From Membranipora membranacea (taxonomy: Eukaryota; Bryozoa; Gymnolaemata; Cheilostomatida; Membraniporidae), in the NCBI GenBank assembly GCA_914767715.1, contig OU612069.1:27091387-27155386 (forward strand): 64,000 nucleotides of DNA. Direction: 5' to 3'. Shown in pieces: positions 12,401 through 24,300 of this stretch (position 1 is the stretch's first letter; each line of letters begins with the position of its first letter). Both the position numbers and the translations under genes were made by a program. The notes under the pieces are model-generated. The model did no database searches. It was given only the letters and a program-made list of their open reading frames with translations, and was not told where the DNA came from.

Positions 12401-14021
12401 GACCTGTCTATTTTCAAAAATTCTGTTTTACGATCAAGAGCCAACTAACAGAAACAATTATCTTTGTTAGTTTGACCAAGGAGTAGTCGTGGTTTTACAT
12501 TTGATTCTTCTTCTTATCCAATGTGATTTCCAGTTCATTTAGCATGCATACTGTTTGTAAAACTATTACTTACTTAGTCTCAACTAGTAGAGACTGGCTG
12601 GAGTGAAAGAAAATCTATTTTCTAAGTTCAGCATCGTGCTCATTAGACATTGATACACAGACATCAACTTAGTTTATTTCTATATTGGGCACAAATGACC
12701 AATAGACCATAGAATATAATCGGACAACTCTTATTTTATTCCAAAATCACAACTATTGCAATTCATTTGTGAGTAGTTCTCTCTTACCAAATGGATTTAC
12801 CCAGGCTGTCCTCCCTCCCAACCCACCCGACGCGACAGCCTGCCCTGGCTACTGTGAACCTTATTGTAGTAAATTTTCTGTAAAGTCTGTTTAGCCTGTC
12901 AAAGCGATTTATTGCGTCCCCCTGACCACTATGATGCACTATGATCCTTGCTAAAATAATTGAAAAAAAAAACCAATTGCTATTTTTCACAGTTTTCATT
13001 TTTGTTTACCCTATGAACTCACAATATCTGATTTACTGGGTTAATATATCCTAATATATTCTAAAAGGACTGTCCCTTTAAGTTTAGATAGATTTCAGTA
13101 GGTTTATGAAGTTAAATATATTATAATGCAGAGCATTTCTCAGGCCGGTCTGCCTATGGAAGTGACCTTGGCCTTTTAAAGCTCATAAAGCTTTGACAAC
13201 AACAAAGTCAATTTCATGGACATGCTTTATCAATGTATTTTAAGACTACTAAGCTGATTTATGAAGCACATTATCATAAATTATACTCAAATATTAATTT
13301 TTGGGGATATCACTTGCTGTTGAAAGTTTACATTTGTAAATTTCAGGGAAAGTTAACTTTTCTATACCAAACTTCATCTTCCAAGGAATAAGTGTTGCTT
13401 TCATCTATACTGCAGGTAAGATTGAATTAGTTTAATGTTTTTTTCTATTGGAATTTAAAATTTTTCACTCTCTTCAATTTCAATGCCTCTCTTGGTTATT
13501 GGTACCAGCACTCTATGAGATGGACATATATTGAGGTAATCAACCTCGCAATCAAATTTGAATTAAAAAAATACTGTGCACACCATTTCTATGCCATAGT
13601 CATAGAAGAGACTCCCTACGGTTTTAATAAAACTTTGATCTTTACCTTGGCTATCAATTTGCTAAACATTTAGTTTCAGGAAAAATGAAACTGCATTATC
13701 TGTGGTCTGTGAATTCTGGACTTATCAGTGTGTCAACACATCAGACCGTAATTTAATTTAGCTTCTTCATTAATCGGATATCATTTTCGATTTTATCTAG
13801 GGTATGAGTTGGCAACTATATCAGCGCCGAGGTCCATGCAGGCCACAGCTATGGGAGTATTGATTTCCATGGATCGTGTCTCTAATCTGGTTCTACTTGC
13901 TGTCAACCAAACCCCTGGTGCAACTTTGACCAATACTTATTACTACGTTGGAGTGGCACTTGATTTAATATGTATTGTATTATTGATTATTATTCACAAA
14001 CGCTGGCCCTTTTTTGAGTAA
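438..14021 (+). CDS. POT/SLC15-like transporter gene 1 (5' partial, 9 exons visible)
   Basis: Multi-pass membrane protein of the proton-coupled oligopeptide transporter type (major facilitator fold), expected to move di/tripeptides or similar solutes with protons. Exons read from GT/AG borders and frame: 438-566, 4055-4283, 4937-5165, 5324-5417, 9447-9609, 10224-10304, 10562-10733, 13347-13415 and 13801-14021 (stop). Phases join in frame throughout. Exon 438-566 carries a G-VSDSCVRKTRMLL stretch like the loop 2-3 motif of the family; the last exon carries [12 protein letters not shown], matching the conserved C-terminal half. Exon 10224-10304 is an extracellular loop with N-glycosylation sequons (NKS, NET). 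The first exon lies left of the window. No lesion is visible, so it may be functional. Introns hold a foldback element, a long-TIR element and MITE-like repeats. Family membership is inferred from motifs; the substrate is unknown. Confidence 0.75.
930..1020 (-). repeat. tRNA-like B-box repeat fragment
   Basis: On the minus strand ATGGGTTCGAATCCCAT forms a 5-bp T-arm with B box, but no acceptor or D arm can be paired. It is a SINE-type relic in the first visible intron of gene 1. Confidence 0.4.
1457..4000. mobile_element. Foldback-type element with tandem-repeat inverted termini
   Basis: At 1457-1850 a degenerate ~16-bp motif around ATTTTCCCACC repeats about 24 times. At 3690-4000 the same motif occurs as its reverse complement. 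The two outer ends match exactly for over 20 bases (cores: cattttcccaatg and attttcccacca), so the arrays are inverted terminal repeats about 300-400 bp long around a 1.8-kb core. Long termini made of short tandem repeats are the hallmark of foldback (FB/TU) elements. Open frames across the arrays are low-complexity by-products. No transposase was seen, and no target duplication was found. The element lies in the intron of transporter gene 1 and ends 54 bp before the exon at 4055. Confidence 0.6.
3113..3363. repeat. Palindromic repeat nested in the foldback core
   Basis: The left half (3113-3190) contains repeated GGAATGAAC motifs and 'agaaagtgctggattgaa'. The right half (3245-3363) contains the reverse complement 'ttcaatccagcactttct' followed by GTTCATTCCA motifs. 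The two halves pair over roughly 80 bp each with imperfections, as in a small foldback element. It has no coding capacity. Confidence 0.6.
4338..4839. repeat. MITE-like inverted repeat in gene 1 intron
   Basis: The ends at 4338-4400 and 4775-4839 are imperfect inverted repeats. Shared cores include ccagg, gtaaactgt and gcaacaggcc in opposite orientation. The interior is low-complexity (poly-C run near 4411) with no open frame. It sits about 100 bp upstream of the exon starting at 4937. No target duplication was recognised. Confidence 0.45.
6072..7983. mobile_element. Non-autonomous TIR element with 10-bp TSD (MULE-like)
   Basis: The direct repeat aggcatagtg occurs at 6062-6071 and 7984-7993. 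Just inside, both ends begin with cggcgccggaactttgccg in inverted orientation. The inverted termini extend about 250 bp (6072-6320 against 7735-7983), including the word cctgtcggcag and a region with a splice-donor-like ATGGTAAGTTCAGTCAG. Nine- to ten-bp target duplications with long TIRs are typical of Mutator-like elements. The interior frame at 7325-7804 has no recognisable transposase domain. It lies in the intron of transporter gene 1 between exons 5417 and 9447. The superfamily assignment is inference. Confidence 0.7.
8160..8828. repeat. TIR element with central perfect hairpin
   Basis: The left end 'agctgcgtttacac' and the segment around 'aataataacaactccgacac' recur inverted at 8775-8828, giving TIRs of about 55 bp around a ~0.67-kb element. 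At 8671-8701 the core holds a perfect 14-bp-arm hairpin (cgttcacttgtgac, 3-nt loop). It has no coding capacity and no clear target duplication. A similar end (gccgcgtttacacatgag) occurs alone near 37883. Confidence 0.55.
10863..11130. repeat. Short foldback repeat (~270 bp)
   Basis: The ends are about 50-bp imperfect inverted repeats. 'acctatgaggt' on the left pairs with 'acctcataggt' on the right, and 'catcaatg' with 'cattgatg'. No open frame. It lies in the intron downstream of the gene 1 exon at 10562-10733. Confidence 0.5.
11560..12225 (+). repeat. tRNA-derived SINE-like copies flanked by a duplicated segment
   Basis: Two related segments (11640-11760 and 12010-12145) carry a tRNA-like B box (ggttcgagtccca); the second also has an A-box-like stretch (agatggcccaatcggttagc) and both have a shared downstream body (gtgtatacctctcc). 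A ~75-bp sequence containing 'caactgttatctctcagtga' precedes the first copy and follows the second. This points to a SINE copy nested in, or duplicated with, local sequence. These are not functional tRNA genes: no acceptor stem can be folded. Confidence 0.5.
12306..12851. mobile_element. Small TIR element with 9-bp TSD
   Basis: The direct repeat ctgtgaacc lies at 12297-12305 and 12852-12860. The element starts TAGCATGGGCAGGCTG and ends with the inverted equivalent (TAGCCAGGGCAGGCTG on the other strand). TIRs run about 60 bp and include 'acagcctgggtaaatcc' in both. It is 546 bp long with no coding potential. The 9-bp duplication suggests a Mutator-like family. Confidence 0.7.
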
Positions 14022-15330
14022 AATGATTTATTCACATATTATTGTCAATGTATGATAAGTGAACGCAAACTGGATAAATGATGTCCTTCAATATCCTAAA
14101 GCGGACTCTTGTAGTTTTAAGATGCTTGCTAAGATGTTGGATTTATTTTAAGATATAGGCCTAACAGTTTCTGAGAATTATTTAGTGTAATCGGAAAACC
14201 ATAACTGGTACTTGTAATTCAACACCAACTTAATGCCAGGGAACCTGACCCAGCGGCATGCCAGCTTGAAAAATCGATGCACAATATAGTGCACCTCCTT
14301 ATTACAAGAATTTCTTCTTTAAAATTTTTCATCGGGTCATACTAAGGGCTAAGAAAGTGCCCTGTCTTTTCTTATGACATCGTTGTGGTGTGTTATTACA
14401 TTCGACTTGGTGTCATATAGTGAAGTGCCGGTGCTACTACAAATGCGGGTATATTGTACGCATTGTGTTATTCCGTATTATAATAACGTCAACGCTGTCT
14501 TATTCATTAGTAAATAAAATATTCAGGAAACGCATAGAAATTTCACTGAGTATGTTCTAGCTTGTATCCGTTGCTTGGCTTTCATTCTAAGAACTAGCTA
14601 AGAACAGTATAAATTTAGTTTAGATCTTGCCTAGAAAAAGGAAGCGTGACAACTTGGCCCAGTCCAAATTTGGCCCCAGCCAAACTTGAGCCAAAAACCC
14701 AATAACCCATGAGATTGATCCTAATTCAATAGGAGGTATCCTCTAACAACAGGGAGGAGCATATAATGTGCAGATGAATCTTAAAGAACACTTGTAAATC
14801 TGATGTGGATTGATACATCGATTCGAAGATCACAGGTAGGTCAAGACTGGTTCAGGTTAGGAAACAACACAGAAAGAGAGGATGTTACATGTGTGTGTGG
14901 ACACAGCTGGGTAAGTTACAACTTTTACAGGGCTGTCCTGTTGCATCTAAATAGCAACAAGGATAACAGTTGATTGTGTGGTATGATCATGTAGCCTATG
15001 ATTTATGAATATCTGCCATGTTGACTTTCATGCTATAGTTTAGAAGCTTAGATGTTACCATGCCTATCTAGTGCTGGCCCCTGAGACAAATCCCAGGTGG
15101 GGAAGAACTTTCTCTAAGATCAATCGGCCCTTCACACCATCTTACACATGAAGCTGAAACGCCAAATTAAAAGACTACCAAAGCCTTTTTTCTATTCTTC
15201 CAGGAAAATTAGAAGTGTGATTATCGATTACATATTTGTCAATAATTACTGCCAAGATGTAAGTACAAGAGCTGAATTGAGAAAGTATCAGCGCTCATGA
15301 AGGTACCTACCTAAGGTACCTACTCCCAAA
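14022..15330. other. Intergenic, 3' flank of transporter gene 1
   Basis: Holds the likely 3' UTR of gene 1, with a polyadenylation hexamer AATAAA at 14513-14518. Nothing else could be recognised up to the retroelement remains starting near 15331. Confidence 0.4.
14513..14518 (+). promoter_or_regulatory. Candidate polyadenylation signal of transporter gene 1
   Basis: AATAAA about 490 bp after the stop codon at 14021. Confidence 0.4.
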
Positions 15331-16431
15331 TTGTGCAAAGATTTCAGGCCCATGTCTTTACTTTTTCATTTAGGTAAATTATATAAGCAGGTCATTGTTA
15401 ACAAACTCAAAAGTAGCATACAAACTGTTATTTCGACCACGCAGTACGCATACAGGCCAAAGTTAGGTACCACTGATGCTATTTTACAGGCATTTGATAA
15501 GCTACAGCCTAATATTGTTATTCAAAAGATGAAGGATTACGGAATCAATTGAAATATTTTAAACATACTTAGAAGGTTTTTAAAGCGGAGGAAGCAATAT
15601 GTAAAAGTAAATGGCACTTCTTCTGATTTTATTGATAGGAGCTCCACAAGGAACGAAACTGGGACCACTCCTTTTTTTTGTAAATGATCTTTTTGTTGAT
15701 GATTTTAAAGTCGTAAAATATGTTGGCGACACTACCTTTTACACGATTTTTGGAAAAAAAGACAGGAGATGTGGCACCAACTACAATTGTCACAATTAAT
15801 TGGGCTGAAAACTTAGAGATTATAAATGTTTTGATCAATCACTGGCATACATATAACGAGCCTGTAGCTTTAAATGTTGATATTAATATTGCTCCTTCTG
15901 GTTTAGTCAAGTTTTTAGGAGTTAATATTTACAATCACCTTAATTTTTCTAGTCATGTAGATAGCATTATATCTAATTGCAATTCAAGACTTTTTATTAC
16001 GCCAACTTAAGGTGCTAACTATGAATACAAACGATTCATTTAAATATTATTTTGCCTACATACGATTTTTAGCCACATGCTGCTCCAGCCTGGTTTTTAC
16101 TTTTAAATGATTGTGACATTGTGCGCTTTGAAAGAATCCAGCGATCGGCCACAAGGACCATTTTACCAGACTAATGTTATGAAGAAAGGCTTGAGTTTTT
16201 TAAATCTATCCTCATTGCAAGATTTTATTTTTGATCAGAGCAGGAGGCATTTTTGTAAAAATAGCTGACACCCTCTTTTTGATCATATTTTCAGGAATGA
16301 ATATAGAACATCTTCTCGCTGCAAAACTATTTTTAGACCTGAGCCAAGCAATGTCGCACTCACCCCTGATATCAGTAGTTGATAAGACAAATATAACTTC
16401 TGCATTTGCAATGTTTAGAATGCCGCAATAA
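15331..16431 (+). mobile_element. Decayed non-LTR retrotransposon, reverse transcriptase 3' half
   Basis: Broken frames translate into the RT of a CR1/L2-like non-LTR element: DFRPMSLL followed by QYAYRPKLGTTDAI (15331-15552), a GAPQGTKLGP motif (15640-15670), a degraded YVGDTT in place of YADD, the thumb segment LVKFLGVNIYNHLNFSSHV, and a C-terminal tail near 16230-16400. Several stops and frameshifts break it and the 5' part is missing. The catalytic aspartate pair is damaged. It is an inactive 5'-truncated copy. Confidence 0.7.
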
Positions 16432-16913
16432 ATTAAATTTTTTTTAATACTTTTATTGGCACCTTAATCATCCTTAAGAAAAAAATTGTAAAGGTATGTG
16501 AATTGAGCTAATAGTTGATGGAGATATAATTGATAAGTTATCTTTTAAAAGTTGATGGAGTATTTGATTGTCTAATAAATCTTGATAGAGAGTTAAAAAC
16601 ATAAAAAGAACAAAAATATTTGTGTAATGTGGGTGATGGAAAAATAGAAAATCTCTTACACAGATCTGTTGTTAATGAAAGTACAGGAGGCTAAAAGTTG
16701 ACATCGGCAATGACTCTTTTTACAGTCTTTTTACATTAAACAAAGAGAATGTGATGAGAAAGCGTCTGCACAGACGCAGAGGACAAGTTTTCTTGTTTAC
16801 TAATGATATCAAATTATCTACTTGACTGTTCCAAGTTAAAGTTTAAGAAATTGTGAAACCAAAAAGTTTTAGTCTCGTCTGATTCCTGTAATGTTTTGTT
16901 CAGAATAGAAAAT

Positions 16914-17381
16914 TTAGTTTAGTCCCTCACTTTTGAAGCATAAAAAGTGAGACTTTTTGTCATTATATGTCATCTTGTTTGCCTGACACCAATCAGATAT
17001 TTTCAAAAGACTGTTGTTGCACATTCTCTCCGAAGAATGAGCATTGCTGTGACCACAGACAAAAACAGTGTCATCTGCATGTGCATATGAGGTCGACAAT
17101 ACAGGGAGATGCTGAATATCATCTATAAATATCTGAAATAAGGTGGGGGCAAGAATCGAACCCTGGGGAACATCCACTTTAATCAGAATAGTTTTGATGA
17201 GTGTTCCATTCAAAGAGACCAACTGAGGACAACTTCTGAGGAACAATTTGATAATCTGAAGTGAGAAGCCACTAATATTGAATGTCTTTAGCTTACTGAG
17301 AAAAAAATCATTGTTCACACAGTCAAATGCTTTCCTGGAATAAAAATCATGATAAAAATGTATTTGTGACACATTGAGCAC
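16914..17381 (-). mobile_element. Non-LTR retrotransposon RT fragment
   Basis: A 155-codon frame encodes the central RT domain: SRKAFDCVNNDFFLSKL (palm motif with the first catalytic D), VPQGSILAPTLFQIFIDDI, and YAHADDTVF with the catalytic DD pair. It resembles telomeric/CR1-type RTs and differs from the copy at 15331 in orientation and sequence. Endonuclease and C-terminal regions are absent, so it is a fragment. Confidence 0.75.
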
Positions 17382-18337
17382 ATAACATGTAATTATGAAG
17401 CTTATTTATAAAAAAGCTATTTACATATTTAGAGGTTCGGCAGACAGGGGTACATGATGCCAAAATGTGGATGGTTGGTGCTGTTTGTGATGTTGTGATA
17501 GTAGCTACTGCTCAAGTCAGTTAAAAGTGTCTCTATTGTCGGCAGCTGGAGCATCGAGATAATGTCAACATAGAAAGGTCTGGGTGAATTGAGGTTTCAA
17601 TAAGTTCCGATGAAATTATGCATGAGAGAATCTACTCAGTGAACCAAATTCATTCTGAAAGGTTGGTCATCACAAATGTGATTATTTCATATAACAGGTG
17701 AGAGCGGTGAGTATAGAGAGCTTGTGATGCATGATGGAATAGTGAGAGCTTTAGTCGATGCCTGCCTACACTATGACAACGCAATTTATACCAGAAATAT
17801 ATCCTGGGCCATACTAAATATATGTAGGTGTGATAGTCCAGCGCTTACTGAGAGCTCACTGAAACTCATCTTACCTCTAGTACAACAGTTTGTCTGTCAT
17901 AAAGGCTCACAGGTAGGTGAATTAGATATAAGGATATAGATTGTGATCTTTGGACCTTTGAACTAAGATATATCTATAGTGCTGAGGTTGAGTGGTTTAA
18001 ATGAGTTAGTCAAAAATCTCTCTTGCCGTGCAGAGCCTGGTCTTTTGGTAAAAATAACCTTTTCAATAGACTTTGATTCTATCCTGATTTGAAGCCTTTT
18101 TAATTTTATACCTAAATTAAATATCCCAAACTACTTCATCATTATTGATAATTGATAACTGACCAATATGATGATGTCATATGACTATCTCATATTCGAT
18201 GGAGCACTGTTTCGTTGATATAGCTGTTTAGTTTTGGGTATATCCTAATTATTCCCTGCGATCACAAATTTCTGTAATAGTCCAAAAGGAGCGGAAATGT
18301 GTTAAGCACAGTTGTATATGTCTATCTGAGATAACTA

Positions 18338-18480
18338 GTGAGTTTGTGTGTCCATACGTATCCCTGTGTATTCGTACGTACCTGTGTACCCGTATGTACC
18401 TGTGTACTCGTGTACCTGTGTACCTTTGTATCCGTGTATCTATGTACCCATGTTCCCGCTTACCTGCGAATCCGTGTATA
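18338..18480 (+). repeat. Degenerate TGTGTACC-type short tandem repeat
   Basis: Repeats of a 7-12-bp motif close to 'cctgtgtacccgtatgta' immediately precede the second ARM block of copy 1. A matching array at 47342-47440 sits in the same position of copy 2, showing that both copies share intron sequence. Open frames here are low-complexity. Confidence 0.6.
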
Positions 18481-20414
18481 TGTAGGGAGATGAGGAGACA
18501 AGCTGGTCTATGCTCATGTCCTTGTTCTCTTCTGCTGTTAAAAGTGAGGAGGTACAGCCACCTACAGCTGTGTGTGAAGATAAAACGAATCCTTGGGGAA
18601 CTCAAGCAGGGGGTGTACTTGCCGTATCTAATTAACTGTGATCACTGAACTTGTTTATCTTTCAGCATTCCCATAGCTTACCACTGCCTTGGCCTTGAAA
18701 TTACTTAAGACCAGCAAATCATTATCAAGAGCGTTATGATTCTGCGACATTTCAGCTTTCCTGTGATGCACGACCCTTGTGTATTGAAGTGCCCTCCTTC
18801 GCTTGAGCTTTCCACTGAAACTAAAATATCAGTGAATACTATCCTATAAAATTAGATTCAATTTGCCTGCATTCTAGAGGCATACGTTCTACTCATAAGC
18901 CAACGCTAGTTTCTCTCCAATGTCTGGCAAGTTGAATCATACTTAATCTATAACTTACAAGCTGTCATAAATATAGGAGTTGTGCCCTTGGTCACTGCGA
19001 GTAGATAACTCCTGCTTACAAATTGAGGCATTTCTCAGCTGTTTTTCGAATTGTACAGGTTGATGCACATCTTATGTAGTATAATGTGTAAGATCTGATC
19101 TGATCAGAATAATCAACAACATATCCACTAGCTCAGATATACAGTTCTGTAATCAACTACTAGTCTGAGAACTGATCCGATATATGAAGAGGACCCTCAC
19201 CTCTCATGATGGTATCGTCCTCTTGGAAGTAGGCTATCTATCTCTCTCTGATACAACTTGATGGTTATAAATCTCATACACATAATTTGTTAGGCGAGAC
19301 AAAATTCTACTGTTTAGAACATTTAAAAATCAAGTGTTATAAAATTGCTACTTCCACCCAGAGGTGTATGTTTAGTTAACAGTGTGTAATTAGTTTTTTT
19401 GTCTGATAAGAGAGACATGAATAGATTTAACATGAGTGACTCATAATGCAGTTTCATAGCCTTCCCAGGAGAGTGTTAGTTTGATAAATATTACAGGCAG
19501 AAAGGTCACATCGAGAAAATAATGATTTATCGTTCCGTGCCCGTTAAAAAAAAAGAACCTTATAGCATCTACTTATAAAACCCTATGTTAACCCTCATGT
19601 TGTTATTACTGTTAAAGGCACTGTTCAGTTTGAGTAATGTACTAAGCACACCAGCTTCTGTACAGCTTCTGATTAATGAGTTTTACCACTGGTTACTGGG
19701 TTACTCTGGTCTGAGTTAAGACTTTAAATAGTCAACGTCATTCATCTACCTCTCCTCTATCTAAACAGGCCAAAACTTGTGCATTTTAGTATTAGACCCT
19801 CTTGCTTGAGTTGTGGATTTGCTTTGATTGGCCTTATGAGTTTGGGTTTGCTATAGTGCGGAGTTGTCTTACCATGCCAGTCAAATTCGAAACAAACAAC
19901 AAATTACATAGCCAGAACAGAAATAAAAACAGTGTGCACATGTTATGCAGCAGTGCAATTCTACACAGCTGGTACACAGGCTAGACAACACCATACAAAG
20001 AGTAATATAGCTATAATAAACAACACCACAGTGAAATTTTCAAATACCTGCAGAGTATACTGACACGTCCCCCAACGATTGGTCAGAAGCCCAGACTAGC
20101 CAAAACAGCACAAAACACGAAATGAAATCAAATGTGGTCTTGATGATATGTTTAATAAGTCTAAAGGGTTAAACATGAGTTGTGTACACACTATGCCTGG
20201 TGATGATTTGTATCTGTTATGGTTATACACAAGGACCTTCGACACATACAGGTGTTATTTTGATTTACAAACAAATTGTTGTGTTCCTGAAACACAACTC
20301 CCTTTCCCACTGATTTTCCTATACAAATTGATTAGTGTGATAAAGAAGTAATCTACTCGATTGCAAGGGAAGACAATATTTGACATCGGCTGCTCGAAAT
20401 CGAGCAGTGCAAGA

Positions 20415-20473
20415 GTTGACAAGATGTGTTCCCCCCGCCCCACCCACCGAACAAAGCATGTTAAGACAGGCTA
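20415..20473. repeat. Tiny foldback, relative of the 38653 element
   Basis: The right end reads, on the other strand, TAGCCTGTCTTAACATGC, close to the terminus of the 54-bp element at 38653. The left end has the inverted core gttgacaagatgtgttc. A GC-rich spacer of C runs separates them. gcaaga flanks both sides as a possible short target duplication. Confidence 0.4.
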
Positions 20474-21095
20474 GCAAGAACCATACATTGCAAAAATGCA
20501 ACCACTGGTTAGATAATTGTTCTTCATCATCATGATTTTCCACGAGCCATCAGCATCATTTGCCTGGGTTCTGGACGCTATTCTACTAAAAGCTAATAAA
20601 GAGCACCTTCAGCTACTTGTGCTTAGTGGAGTGATCCCCCAGCTCTGTGGATTACTGCAATCTCCTGATCAAAAGGTTTGATCCATATAATATATTTAGA
20701 GGCTCAAGACAATTATTGTATACAGCTTGGGGATTTGCGGCACAGAAGTTGTTGGCCAGGTTCAGGTCCGTCTAAACATATTGTAGAGTAGCCATGGATA
20801 AAAAGTTTGCTATTTTCTTTATTATTTTCTGTAGTAACGGGTCCTTTTATTCTACCCAAACACAGGACCAACCTGGGAAAGATTTTTTCATAATAAACTT
20901 TTATTTTGAGGCAATAACAGAGCACCACACAACAAAATGATCTTAACTTCGAAAATGATATGCATGTATATCCAAACACATTATGTATTGATTACTATAT
21001 GAACTAAATACTAAGAAAAGTGTTGGCGTGCTTTTTCTCATCGGGAATCGACAATTGCTAACAGTATGTTTTTTTAGTACAACTTGCATTAGCAC

Positions 21096-21101
21096 TTTAT
21101 T
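21096..21101 (-). promoter_or_regulatory. Candidate polyadenylation signal of transporter gene 2
   Basis: AATAAA on the minus strand, about 200 bp past the stop codon of gene 2. The motif is common in AT-rich DNA, so this is a positional guess. Confidence 0.35.
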
Positions 21102-21302
21102 ATTTTTTCTTTCGACAAACAAATAAAACATTTGGTTTCCCTCAGTCAGAGCCATGGGGGGAAGGGAGGTCTGAATATGAAATGATGTTAAACAACTTCA
21201 ATTGAAAGCGCTCATCTTCCTTTCTGTCTTAAAATATAAAAATTAGAAATTATTTGAAACAAAGTTTCATCCAAAAGTAACCAAATAGATTGCATAATTA
21301 AA

Positions 21303-24300
21303 TCAAATGCAGCGTTCATCCAGCCCAAGCCCTATTTTCTTCTCCATAACTACTAGTACTGCAATGCTTATTAGGTTTAATCCAATACCAATATAGTAGT
21401 GCTCCTCTGTTAATCCTTCTCCAGAATTGTAAACAACCATAACAGCAACACCTCCGATGCCATAAATTGCGTAAAACATACCCATAGCTGTAGCCTGCAT
21501 CGACCGAGGGGCAGACAGGATAGTGAGCTCGTAACCTGTCAATGTAAAATAAGCATTACACAGTTGTAAAACAGGTAGTTGGGATACAGACTGCTTTAAA
21601 TACTGGTCGTTCATTTTCCTTCAAGTACCACTAACTCATCCTGTCATAAAATGCAATGTTTCATTTATTCCCTAAATGAGGAAATTTAAGCTAGAGTTTA
21701 GTTTGGCTAGCTATACTGCGCTGACAAAGCACTGTAACTGAAAAATCTCTCAAACTCCACTATTTTCATTATTGGTTTATTTGTACTCATCGGCTTCTGT
21801 TCTAAAAAATAACATCTCGGCATATCTCATGTAAGTTTGAATAAACTACATGGTGCCAGAAGTTAACTGGAGAGTATTAGTGAAGATATTGATCTATTTG
21901 GTTGCAGAAGATGCTATATTTGAGAGAGAGGAATATTGAGGTCTGTGAATCAATAACCGACATTGATCCTGTTTGACAACCATTTTGCAAGCAGAAAGAA
22001 CATAGTCGCGACCAGACACAGGTTCTTGTGTATGGAGCAGAGGAGAGAGGAGAAATTAGACAAGTATATAGAAAGGGTAGGAGTGGCAGTACATGCAGAT
22101 GGGGCGGATTGGAGAGATGAACAAGGGAATGCATGTAGATAAGAACAGAGGTGAGCTGCTGTTGAAAAAGGAGTTAACTTTAGCCGAGGTGAAAAACATG
22201 TGCAGTAGATATGAATCAGCCCAGACTGCGGCCAAAATTATCATGTCAGGAGAATATGAGCCTGCTTCAGAAGTTGACCAAGTTGAAATTAGTAAGGAGA
22301 ACTCTACAGTTGGTAAAGAGCAAGCATATATAGACAGGGTTGGAGTAAGTAAATTTAGTTCAGGATTCAGATATCGTGGTGGGAGCAGAGGCCGGGGTAG
22401 AGACCGGGATTCTTGGAAATTTGGACGCTGCGGGGGTCATGATTACAAATCGTGTGCGGAGAAGGTGAGGAATAAGAAAGGAGAAAATAGTAGTCAAAGG
22501 GAGGCCCCAAAATATTACATGTGTGGGGACCCTTCGCACATGGCTAAATTTTTCAGGCAGAGAAACAGGAAAAGTAAAGATAAATGCTGTAGCAGAATAC
22601 TCCAGCGATGAAATGCTATGACTAGGGGGAAGGAAGAAAGACAATGAATTTGAAATCAAGCTGTGACCTTCTAAGAAGATGGTTAAATTCATTGTGGATA
22701 CTGGAGCGGATGTGTCAGTTATTATAACAGGGAGACGGCGCAGAGGATAGGATTAGATATGAGCCAAACTAGACTTGATTTTATAGTAGCAGATGGGAGT
22801 AAATTACGGATTCACTTCAAGGCTTACCTTCCCCTTCATGGGGTCAATAAGTAAGATGCAAAGCATACATCCTATGAGGGGCACAGCCAGAGATTCGTAA
22901 GTTCAAACCAGTGAAGACAATAAGGAGCATTAGCGAGGAGGTAGAGTTGAAACATCCTAAGTTATTTGGTAAATTGGAAGTATTACCTGATGTGTTCAAG
23001 ATAAAGATACAGGAGGGCACAAATCCGATGTGCTTGAACATCCCAGGAAGGTTACCTATAGGAATAAGAAAGGCCACAAAGGATGAGTTAAAAAGAATGG
23101 ATAAGATGGGTGTTATAGAGAAGGTCGAGAAATCCACTTCTTGGTGTTCCGGCATGGTGGTAGGCCCTAAGTGTATAATGGGAAGGTCAGAATATGCCTT
23201 GATCTGACCCAACTGAATAAGAGTGTGATGAGGGAGACATATCCATTGCCCCATCTAGATGACACCCTTGCATCGTAAGAAGGCAGTCGATACTTTAGCA
23301 TGATCGATGCAAACTCAGGATTCTGGGAGATTTATTTGGCAGAGGAGTCAAGTGAGTATAACACTTTTAACACCTTTTGGTCGTTATCAATACCTGAAAA
23401 TGCCTTTGGAATTTCTGCTGTACCGGAATTTTTCCAAAGGCAAATGAACAAAATATTAGAGGGACTAACAGGAGAGGTGTGTATGATGGACGATATTTTG
23501 GTTGTTGGAAAGAGCAAGGAGGGGCATGATATAAGATTAGCGGAGGTTTTGAAGAAAGTCGAAGAAGCAGGGATGACATTGAACAAGGAGAAGTGTGTAT
23601 TCAGAGTTCAGGAAGTGAAATTTCTGGGGCACATACTGTCTAAGAAAGGTATAGGAGTGGATCCAGAAAAGGAAGGGGCCATCTGCAAGATGCCGGCACT
23701 GACTGACAGGAAGGGCTAACCTAGATTTTTAGCCATGGTCAACTACTTGGGTAGATTCAGCCCTCTCATATCAGAAGTGGAGGTGCCTCTGAGAGAATTA
23801 GACAGGAAAAAGAATGATTGGATATGGCTAGAGATACATCCGACGAGTTTTGATGAAGTTAAGGAGCTGATAACATCTTCTTCGATGTTGGGTTTGTAAG
23901 ACTATAATAAAGGTCACAGAGTAACGGAGTAACGCCTCTAGGAAGCTCACAGATGCTGAAAAGAGATATGGTCAAATTGAGAAGGAGGCCCTGGCGATCA
24001 CATGGGCATGTGGAAAACTTGACTTTTATCTAGTTGGAAGACATTTTGAAGTAGATACAGACCACAAGCCATAGATTCCTCTGCTTGGGTCTAAAGATTT
24101 GTCAAAACTACCGCTGAGGATTCAACGATTTAATATAGGACTTATGAGATACGACTATAAATTATACCATACACCTGGGATTAAAATGTTTATTGCTGAT
24201 TTACTTTCAAGGCTAGGATAGCAAAGGTGGAAATGCACATTAAGACAAAGATATCTGAGGAAGGAGATGCGTTGGTGGAAGAGATAAGCAGACACGCCAA

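Larger units (their letters stand above)
17698..20675 (+). pseudogene. Importin-alpha-like ARM-repeat gene, copy 1 (broken)
   Basis: Exon-like blocks: 17698-17912 (GEYRELVMHDGIV...NISWAILNICRC, an armadillo repeat as in importin alpha, which carries NLS cargo), 18486-~18608, 18666-~19225, 19618-19715 and ~20536-20675 (AWVLDAILLKANKEHLQLL). Against copy 2 at 47444, this copy has lost the splice donors at ~18608 and 19715, misses 4 nt in the block at 19618, and has an unrelated ~370-bp insertion inside the third block (about 18733-19100). The first block is intact. A pseudogene is the best reading; importin-alpha kinship is inferred from the ARM pattern. Confidence 0.65.

Noticed and set aside
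18249-18648. Frames rich in RYTGT or YLCTR
   Set aside because: Translation of the TGTGTACC-type short repeat next to an ARM exon.
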